A model generated the notes under the pieces. That model was not told the origin of the DNA. It ran no database searches and was given only the letters and a program-made list of their open reading frames with translations. This document shows positions 8,203 to 18,334 of a stretch of DNA of 64,000 bases, piece by piece; position 1 is the stretch's first letter, and the number at the start of each line of letters is the position of its first letter. The translations under genes and the position numbers were made by a program. This stretch comes from Cyanobacteriota bacterium (GTDB lineage: Bacteria > Cyanobacteriota > Cyanobacteriia > CACIAM-69d): the NCBI GenBank assembly GCA_022402445.1, contig JAKRSF010000008.1, positions 579,410 to 643,409 of the forward strand, in the 5' to 3' direction.

Positions 8203-10887
8203 GTGAAAACCCTGTGGGTGACGGAGGATCCGCTGGCGGTGGGCCGCTGGCTGTGGGGTCAGGGGACGTTTGAGCGGGCGGTGACGCCGACGGCCCAGGC
8301 GGCGCGGGCTTTGGGGGTGCGGCCCTGGCGGCTGGAGCAGGTGGCGAAGGGGCTGCTGGGCGATCGCCGGGAGGTGCCGTTGGTGACGGGGGCGCGGGCG
8401 TGGCGGGCGGCGGTGCAGCGGCATTTGGAACCCCAGGATGTCCATGGGACGGCCCGGTTGGCGCTGCCGATCGCGCGATCGCTGGGCCGGTGGGGGACGG
8501 ATTTGCAGGCGCTCCAGACGGGGCCGGAAACTTCCCCCCGGGGTAGGCGGCTGGCCGAGGCGGTGCAGACCTGGCGGCGGACCCTGGAGGGGCAGCGGTA
8601 TGTGGATCCGTCATGGCTGCTGTGGGCGGCGGCGGGGGAGGCGGCGGGAGGGGCGGCCCAACAATCACAGTCGCTGCTGGTCTATGGCTACTTTGACCTG
8701 GGGGCCGATGGGGTGGCGCTGATCGATGTGATCGCGGCTCCGGCCAGTGCGGTGGTGTTGCCTGCGGATGAACCGGTGGCGGCGGGGGCGATCGCGGCCT
8801 TGAGGGAGCGCGGCTGGCGGGTTGAGACCGTGGCCGGTGTCCCCCAATCGGCCCAGGGGCAGACTCAGGATCAGGCCGTCGATCTGGTCCCCCCAACCCT
8901 GCCTCGGGTTCACCATTTTTCGACCCCCCAGGCGGAGGTGCGCTGGGCGATCGCCTGCGTGAAGGATTGGCTGCTCCAGGGGATCTCACCCCAGGACATT
9001 GCCCTGGTGGCGCGGGATGAGCGGGCCTATGGGGAATGGCTGCTGGAGGCGGCCTGGGAGGCCCAGGTGCCCCTGCGGGTGCTGTTCGAGGTGCCGGTGG
9101 CGGAAACCCAGACGGGGGGCTGGGTGCTGCAATTGCTCAAGGTGGCGGCGGCGAATTTCCCCTGTGAGGAGACCACCCGCCTGCTCCACCACCCCTTTTG
9201 TCGGCCGCGATCGCTGCCCCTCGGTGACCATGAGGCGTGGCCGGAGGTGCGGCGGCGGCGGCCCCAGGGGCTTGCTGCCTGGGCGGAGTTGGGCATTCCG
9301 CTGGACTTTTTGGCCCTACCCCAGGGACGGCGCGATCGCGCGGCTTGGGTGGGGTGGTTGCAGGGGGCCTGTTCGGCGGTGCGGCTGGGGCGGGGGGCGC
9401 GATCACGGGCGCAGGAGGCGGTGGCCTACCAAAAGCTGATGGGGCACCTGCGGGATCTGGAACAACCCAGTCGGCAAACCCTCACTTTTTCTGCCTTTTC
9501 AGAGGAGTTGCGGGAACTGTTGGCCCTGCTGACGGTGCCCGTGGAGCCGCGCCGGGGGGGCGTGGAGCTGCACCAACCCAAGGCGCTGCACGGGGCTAGC
9601 TACCGCTATGCGATCGTCCTGGGTATGGCGGAGGGCACCTGTCCCCCCATGCCCAAGGCGGATATTTTCCTTGATGCCTGGGAGCGGAAACAACTGCGCC
9701 AAAGGGGATTGGCGATTGAGGATGCGATCGCGGTGGCGCGGCAGGAGTGGTTTGATTTTCGGGCCATTCTGCGGGCGGCGGAGGGGGTTTTTCTCACCTA
9801 TCCCCGCCTTGTCGGCCAGTCTCCCCAGCGCCCGAGCCCCTATCTCCAGCGGCTGACCTTGGCCCCTGATCCGGTCGAGGCGGATCCACCCCACCCCGTC
9901 ATTGCTTCCCGCCAGCAGGCCCGCATCCTTCAGCTTCAGACGGCGGAAAGCTGGCCCAGTGATGATCCGGTGCTCCCCTGGGCGGCGCGGGCGTGGCGGG
10001 TCGAGGGCGATCGCGAGCTGGGTAAACTCACGGAATTTGATGGGGTTCTGGGGGAAGGGTATGGCATCGAACCGCGATCGCGTCTATTCAGCGCCTCCCA
10101 GTTGATTGATTTGGGCCAATGCGAATTCAAATGGTTTGCTAAACACCTCCTCAAGGCGCGGGAGTTTGATGAGGCGGACGATGAATTGAGCCCCCTCAAG
10201 GCCGGTAATATCTATCACCGCGTCCTCGAAAAAGCCCTCAAAACCCATCAATTGACCACCCCGCAAGCTTGCCTAGAACACCTTGACGCCTTGGTGGATG
10301 AAGTGGAGGAGGAGGATCGGCTCGATCAAGTTTTAGGCTGGAGCGCCCGCCGTCCGGAATTTATTAAAATTCTTCAAAACCTAATAAAAAGTGATCTATT
10401 TCTACCGGATGACACCACCGTTCTGGGATGTGAATGGGAATTTTTAGGGGAATATTTGGATCTAAAAATTCAAGGCAAAATAGATCGCATTGATCATCGT
10501 CCCGATGGCCTTGTTTTAATTGACTATAAATCTGGTAAAACGGTCACTGCCCAGGGACCAAAGGATGATCAAGGACGCAGTACGAAGGTGGATGTGCAGC
10601 TAACGCTCTACGGCCTTGTGGCGGCTCCAGCCATTGCCAAACAATTTGGCCTAGGGGATTCCAATATGGATGCGTTCTACTACAGTATCAAGGCCGCCGA
10701 AGCTATGCAGGCGCAGCGGGATGAGGCGGCCCTTGAAGCCTTGGCGCACCAGGTTAAACGCACCCTAACCACGGGAACCTATGCGGTAAATCCCGATCGC
10801 GATCGCCATGCCTGTCAATATTGCAGTGGCCATCTCGCCTGCCGTACGGGCGATCGTCTCCAGCAGCGCTACGCTCATCCGGCCTAA
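8203..10887 (+). CDS. AddB/RecB-like PD-(D/E)XK nuclease with Fe-S motif
   Basis: Probable AddB-type partner of the downstream helicase in double-strand break end processing. Length is 894 residues. The N-terminal two thirds resemble an inactive UvrD-like helicase fold; no Walker A motif is visible. The C-terminal nuclease shows GKIDRID near 757 and IDYKSG near 772 (the D and D-x-K metal-binding elements). Four cysteines are spaced as in the AddB iron-sulfur nuclease: one in QCEFKWF near 640 and three in CQYCSGHLAC near 871. The start is GTG 8203. Base composition changes within the gene: from about 10330 it becomes clearly AT-richer. The helicase gene follows after 132 bp. A generic PD-(D/E)XK family label is the safe fallback. 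Confidence 0.8.
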   Translation: MKTLWVTEDPLAVGRWLWGQGTFERAVTPTAQAARALGVRPWRLEQVAKGLLGDRREVPLVTGARAWRAAVQRHLEPQDVHGTARLALPIARSLGRWGTDLQALQTGPETSPRGRRLAEAVQTWRRTLEGQRYVDPSWLLWAAAGEAAGGAAQQSQSLLVYGYFDLGADGVALIDVIAAPASAVVLPADEPVAAGAIAALRERGWRVETVAGVPQSAQGQTQDQAVDLVPPTLPRVHHFSTPQAEVRWAIACVKDWLLQGISPQDIALVARDERAYGEWLLEAAWEAQVPLRVLFEVPVAETQTGGWVLQLLKVAAANFPCEETTRLLHHPFCRPRSLPLGDHEAWPEVRRRRPQGLAAWAELGIPLDFLALPQGRRDRAAWVGWLQGACSAVRLGRGARSRAQEAVAYQKLMGHLRDLEQPSRQTLTFSAFSEELRELLALLTVPVEPRRGGVELHQPKALHGASYRYAIVLGMAEGTCPPMPKADIFLDAWERKQLRQRGLAIEDAIAVARQEWFDFRAILRAAEGVFLTYPRLVGQSPQRPSPYLQRLTLAPDPVEADPPHPVIASRQQARILQLQTAESWPSDDPVLPWAARAWRVEGDRELGKLTEFDGVLGEGYGIEPRSRLFSASQLIDLGQCEFKWFAKHLLKAREFDEADDELSPLKAGNIYHRVLEKALKTHQLTTPQACLEHLDALVDEVEEEDRLDQVLGWSARRPEFIKILQNLIKSDLFLPDDTTVLGCEWEFLGEYLDLKIQGKIDRIDHRPDGLVLIDYKSGKTVTAQGPKDDQGRSTKVDVQLTLYGLVAAPAIAKQFGLGDSNMDAFYYSIKAAEAMQAQRDEAALEALAHQVKRTLTTGTYAVNPDRDRHACQYCSGHLACRTGDRLQQRYAHPA

Positions 10888-11019
10888 ATCCAGATGCAGG
10901 GCATTAGGAAGATAAAAATATTGAAAATTTAATGGTGGAAAAGCGTCCTATTAATCTTGAGGAAAACAGCTAAATAGCCTATCAATTCGCCAGCCATTAA
11001 TTGCGCCCTGATCCATTCC

Positions 11020-14000
11020 ATGACTGCCACCACTGCCCCCCATTTGAGCCCCCTAACCGATGAGCAGCGCGCCGCCGCCCATGCTCCCCATAGCGTCGCC
11101 GTCACGGCCGGGGCGGGCACGGGCAAAACCCATATGTTGGCGGAACGGTATCTATTTCACCTGACGGATTTGAACCTATCTCCCCTCAATTTGGTGGCGG
11201 TCACCTTCACTAATGATGCGGCGGCGGAGTTGCGATCGCGGATTCGTCGTCAGGTGGCCCATCGGTTTGGCCTCGATAGTGATGAGGTGGCCGAAGTGGA
11301 TGCGGCTCAAATTTCCACCTTTCATAACCTGGCCGCGCGCATTTGCAGAGAGCAGGCGGATGTCCTAGAAATTCCGCCGGACTTTAAGATTCTAGAGGAC
11401 ATTGAAGGCCGACTTTGGTATCAGGAACAGCTCAATCTTGGTTTCCATCAATTGCATCAGGTTCATCCTGAAGTTTACGAGATCTTTGGCTATACGCGCC
11501 TGCAATCGCTTCTGGAGATACTTTTGCAGGATCCCCTCAAGGCAAGGCAAGCCTTTCGCTGTACCCAAGATGATTGGCTAAAGAGCCTTAAGGAATTACA
11601 GGATCAGGAAGTCAAAGAGCTCTTGGAAAATGAAGTTTGGCAAGATGCATTTCAGATCCTTGAAAGTCATCAGCCCACACGTGTCGATAAGCTAGAGGAT
11701 TATTGTAGGCTGGCCTTTCAGGGACGAGACTATATCCTCATAGGTCAATATGGAGAGGCGGTGACCGCGATCGCGGCAATCAAAATCAACTGCGGCGTTG
11801 CCAAAAGCTGGGGCTCCAAGGAAATTCTAGAGACCGTTAAACAAGCTCTCACACGCCTCAGGGCATTATTCAAACGCGAAAAATCCTCTGGTTTGACAGA
11901 ATTAGGAGAACTCTTAATCCTCAGCCCCAACGAATTCGATCAGCGGCAGAAAGATCAGAGGCGACATTTGCGAACCGCCTTTGAATTCATGATGACCTTT
12001 TTGGATCAGGCCAAGAAGGCAGAAAAAATTCTTGAATTTAACGATTTAGAACGCTATGCCCTCCAGGCTTTGAAATCCGAGGATATTCTCGAGTATTATC
12101 AACGGCGTTGGCGGGCATTTTTAGTCGATGAATTTCAAGACACCAACTCCGTCCAGGGGGAGCTATTGGAACGGCTGACGAAAAGGGCAATCTTGACCAT
12201 TGTGGGGGACGATAAGCAGGCGATCTATGGGTTTCGGGGCGGCGATGTCAATGTTTTTCGTCAATGGCGTGATCACATTATTCAAGCTGGAAAAGCGCAG
12301 GGCCAACGGGCGGGAGTTAGTCTAACCCTGAGTTTTCGATCCCACCAGAAGCTTGTGGAGACCACCAACCAAGTTTTTCGACCTATCCTCAAGGATTTAC
12401 ATCAGGATTTGCGCAGCATTCGTTCAGCCCCAGAACATGAAAATCCTGTTGAATTTCACTACTTAGATTTAGAGAGCTGTGCCCTGCCGGAGGGCCAAGC
12501 AACTCGGAAATCTGAGTTGGGACAACCCCTAGAGGCCCACTGGCTAGCGGACACAATTCAAGCCCTCAAGGAAAATTCCTTTGACTGGCGAGATATGGTG
12601 ATTCTAGGACGCACCTGGGATGATTTAGTGGCCTATGAACAAGCGCTCAAACGACGCAATATTCCCACCTATTTGGCTCGATCTAGCAACCTATTAGAAT
12701 CCCGCGAGGCCCTCGATGCGATCGCCCTCCTGAGATTTATTGCGGATCCACGCGATAACTTGGCGTTAATTTCTCTACTGCGCAGCCCGTTTTTTGCCGT
12801 GAGCGATCGCGCCCTTTATGATGCCCACCAGCGAATTCAGGGGCAATTATCGAAGAATTTAGATCAACATAATCGCTTCTTGATCTGGTGGGATCGACTC
12901 AAGGGTGGGTTGATCGTTGATCTAAAAATTAACTCGACCCTTTTGCTTGAACAGGATGGAATACAACCCGTAGAAGAACTAGCCTTAGGTCGCGCCATCG
13001 TAATCTTGAAAAATCTGCTGAAGCAACGCTATCAATTATCCCCCACTCAGCTTTTACAGTTGGCGGATCAGGAAACGGGCTACACCGCCGCGATCGCCAA
13101 CTTAAATGATGCCCAGCAGCGCCTAACCCACTGGCGAGGGTTCCATGAACTGGTGCGTCAACTCCAGGGCCATAGCCGCAGCCCGTTTGCGGTGGTTCGC
13201 ACCCTCAAGGCGTTAATGGCACAGTCCTCTAATATGCCGGGGGAAAGCTCAAAAAATCAGATTCCGACGCCCCCCCTAGAGGCGGGAAATGTGGTGATGT
13301 TGCAGACGCTCCACGGTTCTAAGGGGTTAGAGTGGCCTGTCGTATTTTTGCCGGATCTGACTAAGGAAAGAAAATCCCAAGCTCATCCGATTTTCATTGA
13401 CGAACATTTGGGAATTGCGTGGAAGGAACATGGTGAACTATTGGTAGAGGCGTCGGAGATAGGCGATGAACCAGCCCAAGATCCAGCAATTTCTGGAGAA
13501 GGGACGAGGGCCAAAGGTTCTAAGTCCAAAGGAACTGGCCAATCTTGTCACTATCGCTTTCTAAAATTATTGAAGATCAGGGCAGAGGCTGAGGAGCTAA
13601 AGCGACTTTATTATGTGGGCTTCACCCGCGCCCGCGATCGCCTATACGCCAGCAGCCAAATGCCCCAAAAGGCGAACACGGCCCTTGAATTCCTAAAGCC
13701 CGCCTTGGAATCAGCCAATGTTAGTGCTTCAATCATCAATCCTGATCTAAGTGCCCTTGAGTCTGGCTTAACAAAACCAGAATTTGCGCCACCTCTCCCA
13801 CTCAAAAAACTAAAATTTAATCCACGGGCCATCGGATCAGGGTTGACGGATATTCCCGTAGTCGGCCTTGGCATCTATGCCCAGTGCCCCCAATGGTTTG
13901 AATATCAAATTATTGAAAATCGACCGTGGCAGAATGAGCTAGAGTTGCTCGATTTTGATTCCTCCATAGCTGAAAATTCAAGAAATGGAGCTTCATTGAA

Positions 14001-14733
14001 CGGTGTTAATCAAGTCGATTACGATGATTCTGCCATAGTTCTTGATGAATTTGAAGATTTGCTAGACTTTGGCAATTTAGGGGAATTGGACAGCGCCTCC
14101 ATTAGTTTAGATCGCCTACCCATTGATGAGCCTGCGCGATCGCGGGAGGCTCGCAAAATTGGCCTCTTAGTACACCTGGCCCTTGAGCACGAATGTCGAA
14201 CGGTTGAAGCACTAGAAATCAAGGCCAAACAGCGCCGCATGGGAGCTAGTCCAACGGAACTTGACGCCGCGATCGCCCTGGCGGAAAATTTTTGGAAAAC
14301 TCCCCTCTATGGCCCCTTTTGGCAACCATTTCAAGGGCTAAATCTAGAAGAAATGATTCAGCGAGAAGTACCCCTAACCCTAACCCTAGGTTCCCTACAG
14401 TTAGTGGGTATTGCAGATTATGTTGGCCCTGATTTTGTATTAGATTTCAAGACCGGCGATCGCCACCCGGAACATGATTTTCAGGTGTGGGCCTATGCCC
14501 GAGCCCTCGGCCGCGATCGCGCCGTTCTCGCCTATTTGAAAAACCAGACCCTAGAGGAATTGAGCGCCGATCGCCAAAACGCCCTAGCCCAGGAGGCACA
14601 ACACCTCGCCGCAGGCATCAGTCAAGGGAATTTTGCCCCCAAAACCGACCCCCAGCGCTGCCCCACCTGCCCCTACCTAGACCTTTGTGAGGCGGGCCAG
14701 GACGCGATCGCCCCCCTGACCCCATCCCCATAA
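11020..14733 (+). CDS. UvrD/RecB-family helicase-nuclease, AddA-like
   Basis: ATP-dependent DNA helicase with a C-terminal nuclease, 1237 residues, typical of AddA/RecB. Walker A is GAGTGKT near residue 31, Walker B is VDEFQDT near 369, and motif III reads [15 protein letters not shown]. Helicase motifs V and VI are LHGSKGLEW and [12 protein letters not shown]. The C-terminal nuclease has GIADYVG and [10 protein letters not shown] near 1140. Unusually for AddA, it also has four cysteines spaced like an iron-sulfur nuclease: [10 protein letters not shown] upstream and [10 protein letters not shown] near 1214. It probably forms a complex with the preceding nuclease. The gene is AT-richer than its surroundings but still contains HIP1 sites. 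Confidence 0.88.
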   Translation: MTATTAPHLSPLTDEQRAAAHAPHSVAVTAGAGTGKTHMLAERYLFHLTDLNLSPLNLVAVTFTNDAAAELRSRIRRQVAHRFGLDSDEVAEVDAAQISTFHNLAARICREQADVLEIPPDFKILEDIEGRLWYQEQLNLGFHQLHQVHPEVYEIFGYTRLQSLLEILLQDPLKARQAFRCTQDDWLKSLKELQDQEVKELLENEVWQDAFQILESHQPTRVDKLEDYCRLAFQGRDYILIGQYGEAVTAIAAIKINCGVAKSWGSKEILETVKQALTRLRALFKREKSSGLTELGELLILSPNEFDQRQKDQRRHLRTAFEFMMTFLDQAKKAEKILEFNDLERYALQALKSEDILEYYQRRWRAFLVDEFQDTNSVQGELLERLTKRAILTIVGDDKQAIYGFRGGDVNVFRQWRDHIIQAGKAQGQRAGVSLTLSFRSHQKLVETTNQVFRPILKDLHQDLRSIRSAPEHENPVEFHYLDLESCALPEGQATRKSELGQPLEAHWLADTIQALKENSFDWRDMVILGRTWDDLVAYEQALKRRNIPTYLARSSNLLESREALDAIALLRFIADPRDNLALISLLRSPFFAVSDRALYDAHQRIQGQLSKNLDQHNRFLIWWDRLKGGLIVDLKINSTLLLEQDGIQPVEELALGRAIVILKNLLKQRYQLSPTQLLQLADQETGYTAAIANLNDAQQRLTHWRGFHELVRQLQGHSRSPFAVVRTLKALMAQSSNMPGESSKNQIPTPPLEAGNVVMLQTLHGSKGLEWPVVFLPDLTKERKSQAHPIFIDEHLGIAWKEHGELLVEASEIGDEPAQDPAISGEGTRAKGSKSKGTGQSCHYRFLKLLKIRAEAEELKRLYYVGFTRARDRLYASSQMPQKANTALEFLKPALESANVSASIINPDLSALESGLTKPEFAPPLPLKKLKFNPRAIGSGLTDIPVVGLGIYAQCPQWFEYQIIENRPWQNELELLDFDSSIAENSRNGASLNGVNQVDYDDSAIVLDEFEDLLDFGNLGELDSASISLDRLPIDEPARSREARKIGLLVHLALEHECRTVEALEIKAKQRRMGASPTELDAAIALAENFWKTPLYGPFWQPFQGLNLEEMIQREVPLTLTLGSLQLVGIADYVGPDFVLDFKTGDRHPEHDFQVWAYARALGRDRAVLAYLKNQTLEELSADRQNALAQEAQHLAAGISQGNFAPKTDPQRCPTCPYLDLCEAGQDAIAPLTPSP

Positions 14734-14837
14734 CCCCTCCACCGGAGCATGAACTGATCGGCAGATCGATGGACCGCCGAAACCGATACACTAGGCGAGC
14801 TGACCTTGATCGATGCCCCATCGCCAGGAGTGACCCC

Positions 14838-16280
14838 GTGACCGGGACCGGAAGCACCATCGCCGCGATCGCCACCGCCATTGTTCCCCAGCAGGGGAGC
14901 GTGGGCATTGTACGGCTGTCGGGACCAGACTCCTGGGCGATCGCGCGCCGCCTGTTCATCGCCCCCGGCCGCCAACCCTGGGAGAGCCACCGCATTCTCT
15001 ATGGTTACATTTGTGACCCAGCCAGCGGAGACACCATCGACGAGGCCCTCCTGCTACTGATGGCCGCCCCCCGCAGTTTCACCCGCGAAGACGTGGTGGA
15101 GTTCCACTGCCACGGCGGCATTGTACCGGTTCAGCAGATTCTCAGCCTCTGTTTAGATCACGGGGCTCGCCTCGCTAAAGCAGGGGAGTTTAGTTTGCGA
15201 GCTTTTTTGAATGGGCGCATTGATCTCACACAGGCAGAAAGCATTCAGGATCTTGTGGCCGCCCAGTCCACCGAAGCCGCCCGCAGCGCCCTAGCGGGCC
15301 TCCAGGGAAAGCTCGCCGCCCCCATCCGTCGGCTGCGCCAGGACTGCATTGGGGTGTTGGCGGAAATCGAGGCGCGCATTGACTTTGAGGACGATTTGCC
15401 GCCCCTGGATGAACCGGCCCTTCTGGCGAACCTGGGGCGCATTGCCACCGAACTGGAGCGCCTGCGCAACACGGCCGCTCGCGGTGAACTCCTGCGCAGC
15501 GGCCTCAAGGTCGCCATTATTGGCCGCCCCAATGTGGGTAAATCCAGTCTGCTCAATGCCTGGAGCCAGAGCGATCGCGCGATCGTCACGGACCTACCGG
15601 GCACCACCCGTGACGTGGTGGAATCCCAGCTTGTGGTGGGCGGCATCCCCATCCAGGTGCTCGACACCGCCGGGATCCGCGAAACGGCCGATCAGGTGGA
15701 ACGCATTGGCGTCGAGCGATCGCGCCGCGCCGCCCAACGGGCCGATCTCCTGCTATTTGTGATTGATGCCGTCGCGGGCTGGACCGACGGAGATCGTGAG
15801 ATTTTTGAGCACCTTCGTGAATCCCTCGGGGACGGCGATCGCCCCGAAGCCCCTCCCAAGCCCATCCTTTTGGTGGCCAATAAAATCGATCTGCTCGGGG
15901 GCCGTGATCGCCCCGAAATCCCCGAAGAGTTCCATGCGCCCCCCCACTTTCAGGGGGTAGTGGCCACCGCCGCTGCCGCCCCGGACCCACGCGATCGCGG
16001 TATTGACCGCCTTGAAACCGCCCTCATTGAATTGATTCACCGCGATCGCCTCGCAGCCGCCGACCTCGATCTCGCCATCAACCAGCGCCAAGCGGAAGCC
16101 ATCCAGCGGGCTCACTGGGCGATCATCCGAGTCCAGACCACCGTTAGCCAGCACCTGCCCCTAGACTTTTGGACCATCGACCTGCGGGACGCCATCAGCG
16201 CCCTCGGCGAAATCACCGGCGACGACCTCACCGAATCCATCCTGGAGCGCATCTTCAGCCAGTTTTGCATCGGCAAATAG
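14838..16280 (+). CDS. mnmE: tRNA uridine-5-carboxymethylaminomethyl modification GTPase
   Basis: With MnmG, installs the carboxymethylaminomethyl group at U34 of several tRNAs. The N-terminal folate-binding domain starts with [20 protein letters not shown]. The G domain, inserted from about residue 220, has GRPNVGKSS (G1), the LPGTTRD switch region, DTAGIRET (G3) and NKID (G4). The protein ends in CIGK, the family's conserved C-terminal cysteine motif. GTG 14838 gives 480 residues with a normal N-terminus; an ATG at 14769 would add 23 non-conserved residues. It ends 48 bp before the convergent hpsC. mnmE and mnmH act on the same tRNA position. Confidence 0.95.
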   Translation: MTGTGSTIAAIATAIVPQQGSVGIVRLSGPDSWAIARRLFIAPGRQPWESHRILYGYICDPASGDTIDEALLLLMAAPRSFTREDVVEFHCHGGIVPVQQILSLCLDHGARLAKAGEFSLRAFLNGRIDLTQAESIQDLVAAQSTEAARSALAGLQGKLAAPIRRLRQDCIGVLAEIEARIDFEDDLPPLDEPALLANLGRIATELERLRNTAARGELLRSGLKVAIIGRPNVGKSSLLNAWSQSDRAIVTDLPGTTRDVVESQLVVGGIPIQVLDTAGIRETADQVERIGVERSRRAAQRADLLLFVIDAVAGWTDGDREIFEHLRESLGDGDRPEAPPKPILLVANKIDLLGGRDRPEIPEEFHAPPHFQGVVATAAAAPDPRDRGIDRLETALIELIHRDRLAAADLDLAINQRQAEAIQRAHWAIIRVQTTVSQHLPLDFWTIDLRDAISALGEITGDDLTESILERIFSQFCIGK

Positions 16281-16328
16281 GGCATCCAGCGGGACAGCAC
16301 CGCGATCGCGATCGCGATCCCCATCGTC

Positions 16329-17390
16329 CTACAAACTCGAACCGCGCTTATTCGCCACCCCTCGGTTCTGCACCTCCGTCTTCACCACCGGCAGCTTACA
16401 GGCATTATCCTCATCCCGCAGCGTCGCCTTCAGAGACTCTTTCTCACAGAACGCCCGGTCTAGGCCATAGCGCCCCTCCGGATTCCCCCGCACAAACAGC
16501 ACCACCTTCTGGTTAAACACCTGCTGCTCCTGGCCCGCCACCGCCCCCGCCGCGTCATCCCGCACACAGGCGTAGATACTGCGGAGGTTCGCAAAATCCC
16601 CCGTCAAAGCTCCCCCATCCGGCGTAATTTTATAGCCCGCTGGGCAGGTCGCCGTCTCCCGGTCATCCGGCGTCGCATCCGCAAAATCCACCAACACCTC
16701 CGGCGAAAATTCCCTCCCCCCAAAATTCACGGCCGTTGGACTAGACCAGTTGCGGAATGAAGACCCCTCTGCCGTCGGATCCTGATAGGGCGTTGATGCA
16801 GTACCATTGGCCTGAAAACGCGGAATCTCGCCCCGCGTAATCCGGGCCTGCCCCTGCCAAATGCCATTCGGGTTATCAGTGCTCAGGAAATAAACCACCA
16901 ATGTGTAGGTGCGGCCACTGATGCGATAGTCCTCACATTCAGCGGCAGTACAAGGGGAAGGCACCGGCTCCAGCTTCCAGAAGGCAATCAAGGGAATACT
17001 ATTATTCGGAGCCGTAAGACCCCCTGCCCCGTCAAACAGGCCAGGACAAGGGGCGGCGCTTCCCTGAATGCCACCGCTTAGACATTCCCCCGTGTAGACA
17101 TAGACCGCCTCGCGCAGTTCATTGCTGATATATTCCGCCGCGATGCCCATATCCCGCTGGGTTTCACTGCGGGCCAACTCCCGCCGGTTCGTGGACACCA
17201 GTTCCACCACCAAACTCAGCAGGGTAATCACGATCACGCTGGAGATGATCACCGTCACCAGCAATTCCACCAGGGTGAAGCCCGCCGCCGGGGCCGATCG
17301 CCCCTGCCCTTGCAGCCCCTGAAGTTTCCGGTAGAGCGATCGCGATCGCCCCAACCACCGCTGCAACAGTCGCCATTGAAAACTTGCCAT
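16329..17390 (-). CDS. hpsC: Pseudopilin, hormogonium polysaccharide secretion HpsC-like
   Basis: A type IV pilin-like protein of about 353 residues. A class III prepilin signal is present: AAGFTLVELLVTVIISS, with cleavage expected after Gly and the conserved Glu at +5, followed by a long hydrophobic helix. The globular part is Cys-containing and otherwise family-specific. It is last in the hpsA-hpsB-hpsC order known from the Nostoc punctiforme hps locus, where the pseudopilins support polysaccharide secretion during motility. ATG 17390 has GGGAGGGAG just upstream; an in-frame start at 17435 is less likely. The symbol rests on gene order and a pseudopilin N-terminus and cannot be separated from other PulG-like proteins by sequence alone. 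Confidence 0.75.
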   Translation of the reverse strand: MASFQWRLLQRWLGRSRSLYRKLQGLQGQGRSAPAAGFTLVELLVTVIISSVIVITLLSLVVELVSTNRRELARSETQRDMGIAAEYISNELREAVYVYTGECLSGGIQGSAAPCPGLFDGAGGLTAPNNSIPLIAFWKLEPVPSPCTAAECEDYRISGRTYTLVVYFLSTDNPNGIWQGQARITRGEIPRFQANGTASTPYQDPTAEGSSFRNWSSPTAVNFGGREFSPEVLVDFADATPDDRETATCPAGYKITPDGGALTGDFANLRSIYACVRDDAAGAVAGQEQQVFNQKVVLFVRGNPEGRYGLDRAFCEKESLKATLRDEDNACKLPVVKTEVQNRGVANKRGSSL

Positions 17391-17449
17391 CTCCCCGCTC
17401 CCTCCCGTCTCGCATCCCCAAACAACCCAATCCACCGTCAGCCCATGCC

Positions 17450-17471
17450 CCTAGGAATGAATGTTCCTAGG
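17450..17471. repeat. Inverted repeat between hpsB and hpsC
   Basis: A perfect 8-bp inverted repeat, CCTAGGAA / TTCCTAGG, with a 6-nt loop. A third partial copy (TTCCTAG) lies a few bases further on, next to the hpsB stop. It sits in the 92-bp gap between hpsB and hpsC, where an mRNA hairpin could adjust relative expression. There is no U-tract, so it is not a standard terminator. Confidence 0.5.
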
Positions 17472-17482
17472 GATCAACGTTC

Positions 17483-18277
17483 CTAGTCATCCACAGTCCC
17501 GCACTCATTGGCATTGCCCCCCAACATCCGGCAGTAATTCGAGTAGGAACTGCGGGCATCCGAGCGGGCAATTTGCGTATAGAGCACCGCCAGCGGCTTG
17601 GTGGACTGCTCCCCCGTCCCCGCCGTCAGGGCCAAGGACGCGGGGGCCGGATCCAAATTGCCCACATTCGCCCGCACCGCATCCGTATCCGCCCAGACCC
17701 GCACCCCCATCCTGAAGGCCAGGGGCACCTCCCCATCCGCCGTCGTAAAGGTGGCCCCCTCCGCATTGGGACTGCGGAACACCTGCACCAGGAAGTCCGA
17801 CTTGCAATCCCCATTCACGTCCGTCGGCAGGAGCTCATTGGCCGCTGGGGCCTCGAACTGATCCTCCGTCGTATCGTCACAGGAACCGGCCCCGGCGCTG
17901 AAGGTCGAAGCCCGCTTATCGGAAATGGCGCTGGGGGCCGGGGTGCTCTGCACATCCTCATTGCCCGGTTTCGGGAGCCCCTGGAAGGTGGGGGTACTCA
18001 ACTCCACCTGCACGCGCACCTTATCGATTTCCCCCTGGGCTAGCTGGATGGCCTGCTCCGCCCGGTTGGTCTGCACCCGCGAGGCCGTCGCCAGGAACAG
18101 GGGCGGCGTCACCGCAACCCCCGCCACCGCCAGCATGACGATCGCGACGATGCATTCGATCAACGTCAGCCCCTGCTCAGGGCTGGGGACCGTTTGCCCC
18201 CGGTGGCGAACCAGGTGCCGCCGTAGGGTCAACCCCCACCAGCCCCTTAGGGATTCCATCGTGCGATCGCTCTTCAT
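17483..18277 (-). CDS. hpsB: Pseudopilin, hormogonium polysaccharide secretion HpsB-like
   Basis: A pseudopilin of about 264 residues. The prepilin peptidase signal is EQGLTLIECIVAIVML, with Gly before the cleavage point and Glu at +5, followed by a hydrophobic helix. The mature part is Pro/Ala/Thr-rich with a few Cys and a DVNGDCKSD segment that resembles a calcium loop. ATG 18277 has GGAGG five bases upstream; ATG 18280 is too close to it. It lies 57 bp downstream of hpsA and upstream of hpsC on the same strand, as in known hps loci. It probably joins a pseudopilus-like assembly in the cytoplasmic membrane and periplasm. Confidence 0.75.
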   Translation of the reverse strand: MKSDRTMESLRGWWGLTLRRHLVRHRGQTVPSPEQGLTLIECIVAIVMLAVAGVAVTPPLFLATASRVQTNRAEQAIQLAQGEIDKVRVQVELSTPTFQGLPKPGNEDVQSTPAPSAISDKRASTFSAGAGSCDDTTEDQFEAPAANELLPTDVNGDCKSDFLVQVFRSPNAEGATFTTADGEVPLAFRMGVRVWADTDAVRANVGNLDPAPASLALTAGTGEQSTKPLAVLYTQIARSDARSSYSNYCRMLGGNANECGTVDD

Positions 18278-18334
18278 CATTGCCTCCCTGGCCAACAACC
18301 CATTCCCAATCTCTTCAAGGACCACATCACGCCA

